Below are positions 11,625-23,653 of a stretch of DNA of 64,000 nt, piece after piece; the first letter of the stretch is position 1; each line of letters starts with the position of its first letter. The notes under the pieces were generated by a model that was not told the DNA's origin, did no database searches, and saw only the letters and a program-made list of their open reading frames with translations. The DNA is from Podospora pseudoanserina. Its lineage: Eukaryota > Ascomycota > Sordariomycetes > Sordariales > Podosporaceae. The position numbers and the translations under genes were made by a program. The DNA lies in the NCBI RefSeq assembly GCF_035222485.1, contig NW_026946672.1, positions 496,001-560,000 of the forward strand. The letters run 5' to 3'.

Positions 11625-11711
11625 AGCCCGACGTGGGGGTCGAACCCACAACCTTGAGATTTCGGAGCACTCCTTAAGAGTCTCACGCTCTACCGATTGA
11701 GCTAGCCGGGC
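11625..11711 (-). tRNA. tRNA-Lys (anticodon CTT) with a 14-nt intron
   Basis: On the minus strand the acceptor strand GCCCGGC (from 11711) pairs with GTCGGGC (ending 11626), with one G-U pair. The D arm is TAGCTCAATCGGTAGAGC. The anticodon stem TGAGA/TCTCA encloses the loop CTCTTA...A, giving anticodon CTT. An insertion of about 14 nt (AGGAGTGCTCCGAA) follows position 37, the canonical site of nuclear tRNA introns. The T arm is GTGGGTTCGACCCCCAC and the discriminator is T at 11625. All helices form, so the gene looks functional. Confidence 0.96.
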
Positions 11712-12095
11712 AGGCTATTTGATAGGGGCAATCAGCGGTATTAGGGTAAATGTTATTGTGCATGATCCACCATCATCACCACCGCCATCGCCGTCACCAT
11801 GTTGATTCCTCTTGTTTCCAACCACCAGACATCTCACATTCACACCGACATAAATCGTGATAACTTGGAAACATGTATTGTTACTATCGCTGAAGAACTG
11901 TCCAATCCCAACCATGCCCAAACGACAAAAATTAACACCGCTTTCAACCCATACATCCCGTCCATCATGTGCATGCAATTACAGAGTTCTGGAAGAAAAA
12001 AAAACCATTTTAGTCTCGTACAATCGTCACCTTGTATTTTCTTATCCCTTTTCCCCCCCCCAATTACTGCCCATTCATGGCAACATCATACCAAA
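11712..12095. other. Spacer between tRNA-Lys and the 3' end of acetyl-CoA carboxylase
   Basis: This is the probable 3' untranslated region and terminator of the minus-strand carboxylase gene. It contains A and C homopolymer runs (about 11996-12005 and 12052-12061). No gene is seen. Confidence 0.55.
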
Positions 12096-15000
12096 TTACA
12101 CCTGCTTGAGATACTGGAGCATCTTCTCCCGTTCTTGTACCGGCATGGTGTGAAGGACATCGCGGATACCCTTCCAGGCAGGGTTGCTGGCAGCATCCTC
12201 CGTAGACTGGCTACCAAGACGGACGAGCTCGCGCATCTCGGCCTGCAGAGCCTCGGCCTTGAGGTGCTCAACCTTCTCGTGCACCACCTTGCGGTTTTCC
12301 TCGTACCAGATGGCAACCTCCCGATCAGACTTGTCAAAGTGGGCAATACCGCACCAGGATTCGAGGAGGGAGAGGTGACGGGCGCGGGCTTGGGCAGCTG
12401 CCGCCGCATTCTTGTTGTGAACGCCCGAAACCGCAGCCGCCGAGGCAAGGCGGCGGAGGATGTACTCCTCGTTCAATCTTCTGCGCACGCGCCAGTAAAA
12501 GAAGCGGCGGGCGTTGCGCCACTCAAGCACCTCGCGAATGACACCCTTGGCTTTCATGCGGCCGGCGCGGTCGTGAAGATCGGCAAACTGCAAGCTGATC
12601 TGAGCATATACAGGCAGAAGCTCCTGCTCGCGCTCCGTCATCTTCTTCTTGATCTCATCGATCTCCTCCTTGGAAAGCGACGTGTCGGCGATCTGCCTCT
12701 TAAGGCCCGAGTAAACTGGATCGAGACGGGCCATGGTCTCAAGCTGCTTGTCCTTGCGGTATTTGATACCGATGATACCCTCAGGCTCCAAGACACCGCC
12801 GCGGGCGTCCACATCGGCGTACATCTCCATGGCGGTCGGGTTGATGGTGGGATCGACGACGACCCACGAACCGCCACGAAGCTCACCGAATGGTGGAATG
12901 TAGATGAAGACTGGCTGCTCGAACTTGACGAGAGCATCGACAATGTACGAGCCGTACTTGAGGACCTCGTTGTACATGTCACGCTGGCCACCAGAGAATC
13001 CACGCCAGTTGGCAAGGATCATCAGGGGAAGCTGCTCGCCATAGTTGAAGTCGTTGATGGCCTGAGCAGTCTTAAAGGCAGAGTTGGGGTACCAAACACC
13101 ACCGGCCTCGTTGCTGACTTGCTCGATCGAGTCAGGGTTGGCAGGGTCGGCGGGTGTGATGTTCTCGACAGAGCGGGTCTCGACACCGATGACACCCATA
13201 GGAATGCCGCCGAGACGAGCACGACCAACCACGACAGTGCGAGCCCAGCCGCCAAGGGTCTCCACGAAGGAATCCTTGTCAAACAGACCAGGCTGGAAAC
13301 CATCCTCGTCCTGCTTGCCGGCAATCATCCACCTGACATCATAGGGCTTCTTCTGCTCTGGGGTGAAGACAACGTCACGATCCCAGCTGTCGATGCCAAG
13401 GCTGATGGGCACAGGGTTGTTGCGCTTATCGGGAACGAAGGACATCCACTCAACAATCTTGGAAACACCAGCAAAGTCGTCGTTGGCGGTCAAGTGAGAC
13501 ACACCGTTGCGGTACATGATCTGAGTGCCACCAAGCTGGAGGTTAGAGGTGTAGACCTCACGACCCAAAAGGTTGTTGAGGGCGGGGGCACCAGTCAGGA
13601 TGATGGGCTGGCCCTCAATTTGCACAGCACGCTGACCAAGGCGGACAAGGTAGGCACCAATACCTGCAAACAGTCAGTACACGACTCATTTCAAAAGATC
13701 GTCAGAAAAAGGGGGAATAACTCACCAACCGAGCGGCAAGTGACGAGCGTGCAAGTAAAGATATCCTGGTAGGCTCTGCTAGTGGCACCGGCGATGAGGC
13801 CGGAACCACGCAAGCATTCGACACCCAAACCGTCTTCAGCACCGATGATGGTGACAATCTTGTGACGCTTCTCGCCACCCTCAGAGACCTCCTCGGTCAG
13901 CACAGTGCTCTCGAACCTCTTCTTGGCCTCATCGTTGAGGTAGAGGTACTTGAAGCCAGCCTCGGGCTTGCCCTCCTCGTTCCAGGCCACGCTGAAGTGA
14001 GGCATCAGCTCGTTGGCCAGACCCAAGCGAGCACCCGAATTGGCCGACAAGTAGATGCGGGGAACGCCCAACTTGCGAGCAAGCTCTGTGCACTTGTAGA
14101 AGAAGTTGTCTTCCTTGGGCCCGAAAGAACCAATGTTGAAGGTGATGTCGTTGGCGACGACAACAAACTTGCGGCCCTTGGGGTATTCGGGGGTGCGGGC
14201 GCTGATGAGCCAACCGACCATACCGCAGGTGTTGGTGCCTGGGTCGCGAGAAACCTCGGCCAAGTTGTCATGGTCATCCAAGACAAGCTCGTTGAACTCG
14301 ATGCACTCGCCAACCGGGGGCTGCTTCTCGGCCATGGAGGGGACCTTCTTGACAGCATTGGCCCAGCTGTTCTGGATGGCCTGGCGGAAAAGCTCGGGGA
14401 AATCATACACATACTGAGTGCCCATCAAATGAGCCTTGTACCGCTTGGGCTGGAGCCAGTTCTTGGTGGGGTAAGGGGTCGAGACGGGGAGCAGATGCAT
14501 GGATCCGATCTTGGTGGTGCCACCGGTAGAGTAGAAGACCCAGTCGCCCTTGTCCGACTTGCGCTCGGCATACATCTCTACCTGGATGACGTAGCCAGAG
14601 GTGTTGGTAATGATCACACGCAGAGGGTAGGGCATGCCGGTGGAGGGATCAGTGCAAATAATGCGGATCTCGACCTGGGCAACACGAAGACGCCAAGCGC
14701 GGGGACCGAAGCGATCCAAGAAGCCCTGAAGCGACTGCTCAACTTCCTGAGGCTGAAGCTGGAAGACGGGAGTAAAGTTGATGAACATATGGTTCAAATC
14801 CGAGTTGTGTGTGCCGATAATCTCGAGAGCGTCAAAAATATCGTTGATCACGCGGTCGGCTTCCGAAATCAAGTACTCGGCGGTAGGAATCTCATCCCGA
14901 AGTCTTCCGGGGCGAATGACAGCACGAGTGAAGAAGCGCCTATCAGTCTCAACACCCTTCCCAACACCCTCGTACATGTGGATATTCTTGTTTTCGGTGA

Positions 15001-18000
15001 AGACGGGCTTGATCTTGAACTTGGAGAGACGAGCCAATTCGAGCTGGAAGGCAAGAGAAGGCTCAATGTGGCGAATACTGTCATCCTCAATGTACTCGGG
15101 GCCACGGAAGGTGTAGTAACCGGGGTACGAGCCATCGTTGCGGCCGCAGATGAAGGTCAGACGACGGACGCGGCGGGCGAAAAGGTCATCCTTGAACTGA
15201 TGGACCAGGGGCAAGATCTCCTTCAGGATCTCATCATCGCTGCGGCCCTCAGCATCGCGGATGGCAACGTTGACAACGGCTGAAAGTTCGTCGATGCTGT
15301 CAAGACGAGGAGGAGGGGGCGGGCGACGCTTGCCGCTGAGGTCAGGAATGAAGCCAGGGGTCTTCTTCTTGGCGCCGTTCATCACCGGGAGGGTGTCGAG
15401 AGCTCTGGAGAGGAGGTCATCGGCATCCTCGAGGTACTTGCATGGCACTATCACACCCTTACGGGTCGGCTCCTCCTGTGTCTTCCTCTCGAGGTAGGAC
15501 ATGTCGCTGATGGAGTGGATACGCTTGAAGGTGTTATCAACCGGCGTAGCCGGAGAGGATGGGGCAGCGGACTGCAAGGGCAGCCCGAACTCGGTCTGGC
15601 CAATCTTGCGCAGAGCAAAGTCCCAGGAAACGAAGGATGGCGTCTCGGTCTCATCGGTGTGGTACTCAATCTTCTTCAGGACATACGCACGGTACGCGCG
15701 ACGGACGTAAACCTCCAAAGCAGCCAGAGAAACCCAGGGATCCTCGTGAGCGAAGAACAATGTCAGGACATCGAAGACAGTGTACTTGGAGTCGACGACC
15801 TCCTTGATGACCTCAAGGTTAGGCTCCCGGTGGTCCCAGCCGGTCTCGCCGTAGCGGGACTCAACAACAGAGGAGCGCAAAATGTGCTCCATCTGGGCGG
15901 TTCTCTCCTCGAGAGACGGAAGGGCACACTGGATGAGAATCTCACGAGCCTTCAACGAGACCTTAGCAGTTTGGCGGGACTCGAGCTCGGCCATCTTGCG
16001 AAGCACTGGGCGAAGGTACTTGCCAACGTTGCCAACATTGGGCTTGTTGGGACGGTACTCCTCCAGAATGGCGAGAACCAGCGAGTTCTTGGCCGCGACT
16101 CTGGTATGCGACAGCACAGTCTGCACAACCTTGGAGGTGTCCTCCTTGTTCTGGTCACGAAGCTGCAAGATGACTTCCTCGTCCTGAGACCGGCGGCCAG
16201 AGAAAAGGCGCTCGACCTCGGCGTACATGTTCAGGAGCTCAGTAATAACGGTCAACTCACGCACCTTCTGACCTTCGGCATACATGTCGAGCACGTCGGT
16301 CAAAGGCTGAAGAGTGGTCTTGAGGACGTCCGCGTCGCTCTTGGAGGTGACGTTGTCGTCAAGGAACTTCTGGAAGACCTTGGCCAGGTTGCGAGCAGGG
16401 AACTCGGCGCCACGCGAGGACGCACGTTCGAGAACAGAGCTGAACTGAGCGTCGAGCTTCTGGGGCATGCGGGCATGGAGAGCAGAGAACTGAGCCGAGA
16501 ACTCGCTGTAGGGGAGCTTGGGGTCGCGGAGCACCTCAATAAGCCCCTTCAGGGTCTGCAGCATGATCACCTGGTTGTCGAAACCCATGAGGATGTTCTT
16601 GAGGGTGTTGAAGAGAAGGGTGAACTTCTGGGCGGGCTTGTTACCAACCACCACAGGAGGGCCATACTCGGGAAGTTGACCGATGAACGACTGAGCTTGC
16701 TTGACGCGGCTGGGGTCATCAAGAGCCAAAATACCGAGAATGTCACCAGCCTCGAGGGTAGCTCCGGGCTGCTTGATGAGCTGCACAATACCGTCCTCCT
16801 GCGCGATGAGGGGCATGTACATCTTCATGACCTCAACTTCGGCAAAGGTCTGGCCAGCACGCACGTGGGCACCGTTCTCCACAGAGTACTTCACGAGCTT
16901 ACCGGGAGATGGCGTGCGGAGCTGGGTGGGATCGTTCTCCTGCTCCAACAGGCAGGTCTTGCTGTCGACTGAGATGCGAGTGGCGGCGGCCTCTTCCTTC
17001 CAGTACACGTTGTGACTGCGCCCATCGAGGAGGACCAGGAGACCACCGTCGCTGAGAGCGCGAACACCGACTGTGCACTTGGAACCGTTGATGAAGAGGT
17101 GGTAGCTGTCAGAGCTGGAACGACTGACGGTGAACTTGTACCGGTAGCCCTCATAGATGAAGTCCACAGGGAAGACAGTCTTGAGAATGTCCTTGGAGGG
17201 GACTTGGCCCTTCTCCAGACCGGCTCTGTATTCGGCAATGCAGTTCTCGCTGGCAATGTGAGCCTTGGTGACAGCACCGCAGACAACAGCGAGCATAGGG
17301 TCAGGTCTCTCGGCAGTGAGCTTCTTGGAAATCAACTCATCAAGCCAGCCGGTGGTGATGGTGTTGTCCTCGAAAGCTTCGGTCTCGAGAAGCTTGATGA
17401 GGTACTCGACAGTAGTACGGAAGTCACCACGGATGCTCAGCTCCTTCAGGGCCACAACCATGTGCTTTCTGGAGGCAGCACGGTTCTCGCCGTAGGCGAA
17501 AATGTGACCGAACTGAGAGTCGGAGAAGCTGTGAATACCACCAGCGGAACCGACAGAGAAGTAACCCCAGACGTTGGAGCTGGAGCGGAAGTTCAAGTCG
17601 TGGAGCACACCGTTGGATGGCTTGAAGCCCTCACCGGGATCCTCGGAGGTGATACGGCAGGCCGTGGTGTGGCCCTTGGGCGTTGGCCTCCGCTGGGTCT
17701 TTTCACTTTCAGGGTTCGCAAACTGGAAGTCGATCTCGGTGGCCGTCTTGGGATCCACACCATACAGCAAACGGATGTCCTGAATCCGGTGAAGTGGGAG
17801 ACCCATGGCGATCTGCAGCTGGGCAGCGGGGAGGTTAACACCGCTGACCATTTCGGTCGTGGGATGCTCGACCTGGAGACGAGGGTTCAACTCCAAGAAG
17901 TAGAACTTGTCATCGGCATGGGAGTACAAATACTCGACGGTACCGGCGGAAACGTAACCGACAAGCTTGCCGAGGCGAACGGCAGCCTCCTCCATGGCCT

Positions 18001-19079
18001 TGAACGTGTTTGGCTTGGCAATGGTGACGGGGGCCTCTTCGATAATCTTTTGATGTCTGCGTTGGACCGAGCAATCTCTGCCAAACAGCGAAATGTTGTT
18101 GCCGTATTGATCAGCAAGCAATTGAACCTCCAAATGTCTCGCACTGTCGGCCAACTTCATGACGAAAATGGGAGAGCCAGGGATCTCGCTCGCCGCCGCC
18201 TTGTAAAGCTCCTCGAAGGTCTCCTCGTTGACGACCTTGCGAATACCCTTACCACCACCACCCTCAGAGGCCTTGACCATTACTGGGAAACCAATCTCCT
18301 TCGCCTTCTCCAAGCCCTCTTGCCATGAGCTCACGCAGCCCTTGAGGTAGACATCATCTGGAACTGTGACGATGCCATCCTCGTCCACACTCACTTGGGA
18401 AACGCCAGTACCAGACCATGGAATACATGGCACATCGGCGTGCTGAGCTACAATGGTGGAAGAGATCTTGTCACCGAGCGAGCGCATGGCAGAGCCCGGA
18501 GGACCGATGAACACAATCTTCTTTGGTGACGCGGCGAGGGACTCTGGAAGCTTGGGGTTTTCCGAAGCGTGACCCCAGCCTGCCCACACGGCGTGTACGT
18601 CCATACGCTCCGCAATGTCAACAATAAGCTCGACATTGGCATAGTTGTGGTTGTTTGTGCCGCCGGGAACCTCAACGTAATGGTCAGCCATACGGATGTA
18701 GTCGGCGTTTGCTTGCAAATCTTCTGGCGTGGCCATCACAGTGAACTTGATGGCCCGCTCGTCGCCAAACGTCTCGTAGGCCCATTTTCGCACTGATCTG
18801 ATCTCCTTGACGGCGGCGATACCGTTGTTGGCGATCAATACCTGTGAACAAGAGAGTTAGAAGTGTTTTCTCGAAGTCGAAAAGTATCAGGCGAGCACTC
18901 ACATTTGTAATGACGGTGTGACCGTCGTGGTTAGCGACAAAGTCCTTCACCTTGGACGGCGGGGCATTTTCCAGCCGGTTGCCGCCAATGAAGTGGGAGG
19001 CGATCTTGTGCTTCTCGGCATACGAAGCCTTGCCGTTGGACTTGGGCACTATAACGCCGTTCCGTGGTGTGTCTCCCAT
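12096..19079 (-). CDS. ACC1: Acetyl-CoA carboxylase (multidomain, cytosolic)
   Basis: Three exons, 19079-18903, 18841-13726 and 13663-12096, encode 2286 residues, the normal fungal length. The introns (61 and 62 nt) start GTGAGT and end ACAG and GCAG. The enzyme carboxylates acetyl-CoA to malonyl-CoA, the committed step of fatty-acid synthesis. Domains in order are biotin carboxylase (about 60-560, with the ATP-grasp loop [11 protein letters not shown]), the biotinyl domain with EVMKM (Lys732 carries biotin), the long central domain, and the carboxyltransferase (about 1530-2230, with [16 protein letters not shown] and the oxyanion segment [13 protein letters not shown]). [11 protein letters not shown] around Ser1169 matches the Snf1/AMPK inhibitory site (Ser1157 in yeast), so phosphorylation control is likely kept. 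Codon bias is strong, which produces long open frames on the opposite strand. The start ATG follows the context GCAGCAATC. Confidence 0.97.
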
Positions 19080-22000
19080 GATTGCTGCTTTGGGGGGGTG
19101 GGTTGCAGACTCGTTTGTTGGGGATCTGGCGGGGAATTCGTTCGAAAATAAGAGAAGAGGTCGTCTACTCGATCATTAAAGTACGTAACGTGGTGTAGCG
19201 CCAGGCGGTGTGAAGCGTCTGTCGAGCAGAGCAGGTCGGCACAGGCAATCGGATATTTTCCCAAACCAGACGCCGATAAGAGGAAAGGGGTGGAGGGGGA
19301 TGATGCTGGCAGGCGGCGGTGTCTGCTGTGCTGTGCTGGGAACTGGAACTGGCGGATGCCCCGGTGTCAGCGAAACTCTATGCTTGGCGATTGGGCTGCT
19401 GATTTGTATCCGTGGAGTCCGAACGAACCTGGATATGTGGACCGGTATATCCTTATCCTACTCCTACTCCTTTGCTGCAAGGAATCTAGATATCTGTTTA
19501 TCAGACCACAATCAAAATATTACGATGGTGATAAGTGCAATAGAATGCAGCAGAACAGACGAGGTGAGGGACGAAGAGAAGAGGGGGGCGGGGGGTCGGC
19601 CGAGGGAGCTTCCAAGGTTGATGCAGACCAGGCAAGGAGCGAAGGGAGGGGAAGCAGATCCAGAAGGAATGGAGAAGAGAGAAGAAGGGAAGGGAGAAGT
19701 CCTTACTTCGGGGGGGATGAGGGGAGGAGTTGTCCGTAGATGAATGGGTCGAGTTTGGGTTTCTGGCGAGACGTTGTTCGTCCCTGTTCTAAACATTCTG
19801 GTTGACAGCCGGGGCCCGGGGCTTGGTGGGAAAGGTGGGATGTGGGGACCCCAAAATTGGAGCCATCCGCATCCGAGCAACCCAGCGCCCACCACACACC
19901 CACACCACCACCGACCACTGCACTTTCCACTGTAACTTTTTTTTTCACCCCTCGCACCCCCTGCGTGCCCGTGGCTCCGTCCCTTTGCTTCCCGCGCCGA
20001 GCCTCTCAGTGACATCTAAACTCGGTCGAATCAAGCCAATCATCGCTCACACCGCCGACGACCGAGCCGACATGTTGGGGAAACTCCCAAAAGGCCACAC
20101 ACAGCACGCCGTCTGCCCGCTTGCCGGGGCATCCAGCAGCAGCAACGTCAGCCCGCAGAACAAGTGCCCTTCCACCGTGGGCTCGGGGTTCAAGCAATGT
20201 ACCTCCGTTAAGCTTTTGATATCACCGAAGACACTCATGGGACACCCTAGATACATCTCGCGTCGTCTCTTGACTTGGAGCAACACCGACGGCGGCATTG
20301 CCTTCTAGGTTTCTATGCTTCTCTCTATTTCAAGCCTCTGCTTTCCCCATCTCCCGCCCCCAGATTGGCATTCCTGTTCCTGTTCCTGCATCCTTCTCTG
20401 CCATGCCGCTGCCCGAGACTCCCGGTCTTCAACCCAGCCGCATGGACACCTTCATGTCAGCCCCGGCGCAGCACACGGCGGATTTGGGGTTCAATGTTTC
20501 GCCGACGATGCCGCTTCGGCGCTCGGGGCAACGCCAGATGGTGTCCGAATCCCTTCATCGACGATTTCGTATCTACGATCTCTCGAGCCTACTTTCCCAA
20601 ATTCCTATTTGAGCCGTTTCTGTTTCCGTCTCCCCTTTGGAAATCAGCCTGCAGGGTACTTTGGTCCAAGGCATGCACTAACAAAGAGACCAGCAGCCCT
20701 CAACAACCAACCCCGATCAGTTCAACCCTTTTGCAACTGACCCAGATGGTCTGTGCCCCTGGGCACTCGGGGCCGGCCCCTGGTTCGATCTCAGCCTGGT
20801 GGAACCGACCCCAGGGAAGGGTTTTCTGGGCGGTCATGGCTGGCTGGCTGACAGCGGACCGCCGAAGATGGCATTTTGATTTTTGGATCACACTTCACGA
20901 TTCAAGTCTTCAACAGCCACAGACAGAGCCAGTAACTCGTCCCTCAAAACTCTCCCTCAACCCAAGAGGACAGACACACGCCCAGCCACTGCAAGAACCG
21001 TGAAATTTAATGATCAGTGTTGGGACTGGGAAAGTGGCAATCAACTGTGGGTGAAAGATGCCCCAATTGTTGAGTTCCCGTCGTCCCTCGAGTTATGCCG
21101 GAACCCCCGGGTCCCTTTGATCGACAGGAAATTGTTAGCGCAAAAGACCGGAGTCGGACCCGCAGATCCCCAACATCTTGTCCGCCCAGGAATTGCCCTT
21201 TGCGGACTAGACTTTCACCATTTCTGGTCTTTTCCAGCTCTCTCCCCAGGCGTTTCCGTGTTTTGGTTGTGCTCAAGGATCCGTCAACACGACGAGTTTC
21301 AACACTGACTCGGCTGGTCAACAACATTTGTAGTGGCCGACAATTCCCGGTTTCCATCTGTCCGGCCTCGTGGTCTGGAGACTCTCAACTCCCGAGTGAA
21401 ATCGCCGCTCGGTGATATTCTCCCGCTCGGTTTTGAGACGTTGGCCTCTCTTGATAAGAAGATCTTCCTTCCTTTGCGTTCAAGCAGTCCTCAGAGATGG
21501 CCTATCAGGAATAGGTCACGCCGTCACATTCATTTTGAGATGCAGATGTGGCAGCTGTATGGCTCTCTCGGTGTTATCAGTGGTGGGTATTGCAGTGTTG
21601 TCACCACTCGGCCATCGACAGCCAGATAGGCTTTTGGATAAATCACATGCCACCTCACCATCACGACAAACACTGTCGTCAACACAAAAGACCCTTGTCT
21701 CCAAGAATAGAGTCCTCACCGGGCCGCTCCGCACTGGAGAAACCTTGCCGCCATCACGGACCACAAGACTAGCCACATGGGACAATAGCCATCGTAATGT
21801 GGTCCCAGGCTGTTTATCTCTTTTTGATGAATCATGAACCTCCAGTCCGGTGATTGTAGGACCATCCATCTCGATTATGTCTATGTATACCGTTGGTAAT
21901 GTCCATAATTTGCCAGACATATCTAGTGTCCAACCACACCCCCCCCCTCCTGCTTCCTCCACCACGAGGTGTACCTCTAATCCCTCCACACCAACCTGCC

Positions 22001-23653
22001 CAAACATACGCCGTACTCTTAAGACTGCGAACCGTGCCCTTCTGCACATCTATCTGCAAGCAAGCAATCCAAGCAGATCGGAAGCCACTGCCGAATCTTG
22101 ACAGGTCGATCCGACCCGACGGGAAGGCAGGTCAGCAGAAGAACCAGGCCCCACTGACATCAGAATCGTACGATTTTTCTCTTGGTCCCCTCTCCCACGA
22201 GGCCAACGGGGGGCTAGACCAGTCCAGGATCTGCTAGGCACAGCACCTTCAAAGACATGAAGCTCAGCCTTATGAAAGTCAACTGATGCTGTTGGTTTAA
22301 GGTGTAACATCGAGCTTCACCAAGTTTGCTGCAGCTACGTGGAGAGAAGAAGGGGGTACATTTGTCTGTTCTCTTGACCACGCATCAATGCTTTCCCAAG
22401 TACCTAACTAATCCTTCCGTTTACCTTGACAAATCACAACAAACTTCAGCAAGATGAAACACCCTCTTTGACGCACGCACACACAGCTCTCGTAAACTCT
22501 GAGCCTGGTATTTTGGCTCTATATTCCAACTGGTCAAGATTATTTCCCAAGGTACCTACCTACCTAGGCACGCGTCGTCGACAAAATAACTGGTACTACA
22601 AGTAAGACGTATGATAACCGTTGACTTCTACCTTTTAAACAGGGAATGGGCCTTTTGACTACTCCCTAAGGCTTATCGACTATCTCTCAAGACCTACTGG
22701 TCATTTCAAGGCCTAGTAGCCATATTTTAGGTATGGTTCAGAACTTTTGCAGTGTCGTCCACAGCATGCAAGGTACTATTTGCGCGTGCCCTTCAAACTA
22801 TCACTCATTGCCTCTGCTGTACCTTATGCATCAGTCCGTCTCCCGAAGACTAATTGCCCTTGAAGTTTCCAGGAAGAATACTCCTCAAATGCCATGCATG
22901 TCCACACTCCTCAAGCACCATGTCTATACCCCTCAGTCAGAAGAACAATCCAAACGCCATTCCCTCGCTCAGCACCCAAATCACACAAAATCCCCAACCC
23001 CGAATCACAACACCCACCCCATTCGTTACATGCAATCATACCATCAAAGTTAAGAATCGCTACAAAACAAATGCAAACCTACAAAGATATCATCTCATAA
23101 CCACAACCCACCACCATGCTCAAGCCCTCCAAGCTCAATCCTCATCTCTCATGTCATCACAAAGCAAAACAAAAAACACCGTCAATCGTAATGCAAACTG
23201 TAAAATGCACAAAAGAAAAAGAAAAAAAAAATAGGTATCAAGTATTGAAAAAAAGTGTATATCAAAGCAACCAATTCATCCATCATCACTCTCTCACACA
23301 TCCACGCCCCGTCTTTCTTCCGATAGGTTAGCACCCTACCCAATCTTCCCGCCTCACCTCAGTCAGAAATATAAGGTAGAAGAAAATAAAGCCAGAGAGT
23401 TGCGATGTGTGAACCAACCCCCCCCCTTCAGCCCAATTTGCCCCCTACTCCCCCCTCCCTTCCTTTCCTTTCCGTTCCTGTTTGTGTAGTAAGGCGCCAA
23501 AGTCAAAATAAAGGTATCATCCATGCCTCCCACCCAACCCATTCAGCCAGCCAGCTATCACGCCGCCTCTCCGCTTCAACACAATTGTAAATTATAGGCT
23601 CCTTAATCATGCCCCCTTCCATCATAGCTATCTTCTTGCCTGATGGACCTGGC
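19080..23653. other. 4.6-kb gene-free stretch upstream of ACC1
   Basis: It lies between two minus-strand genes, so it should hold the ACC1 promoter and long leader, then the 3' region of the NudE homologue. I found no coding region I can support. Several open frames of about 100-240 codons near 19.2-21.4 kb lack codon bias and recognisable motifs. CT-rich and C-homopolymer tracts occur near 21.94 and 23.4 kb, and a TACC tetranucleotide run near 22.55 kb. Confidence 0.5.

Noticed and set aside
11799-18328. Several long open frames (about 440-660 codons) on the plus strand opposite acetyl-CoA carboxylase
   Set aside because: They mirror the strong codon bias of the carboxylase on the minus strand. 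Their products are low-complexity Leu/Val/Gly-rich sequence with no family resemblance, and they lack a leader or splice logic.
20298-21003. Candidate gene in the ACC1 upstream region (several frames of 100-240 codons)
   Set aside because: The frames compete with each other, lack paired splice signals that join them, and have no recognisable motif.
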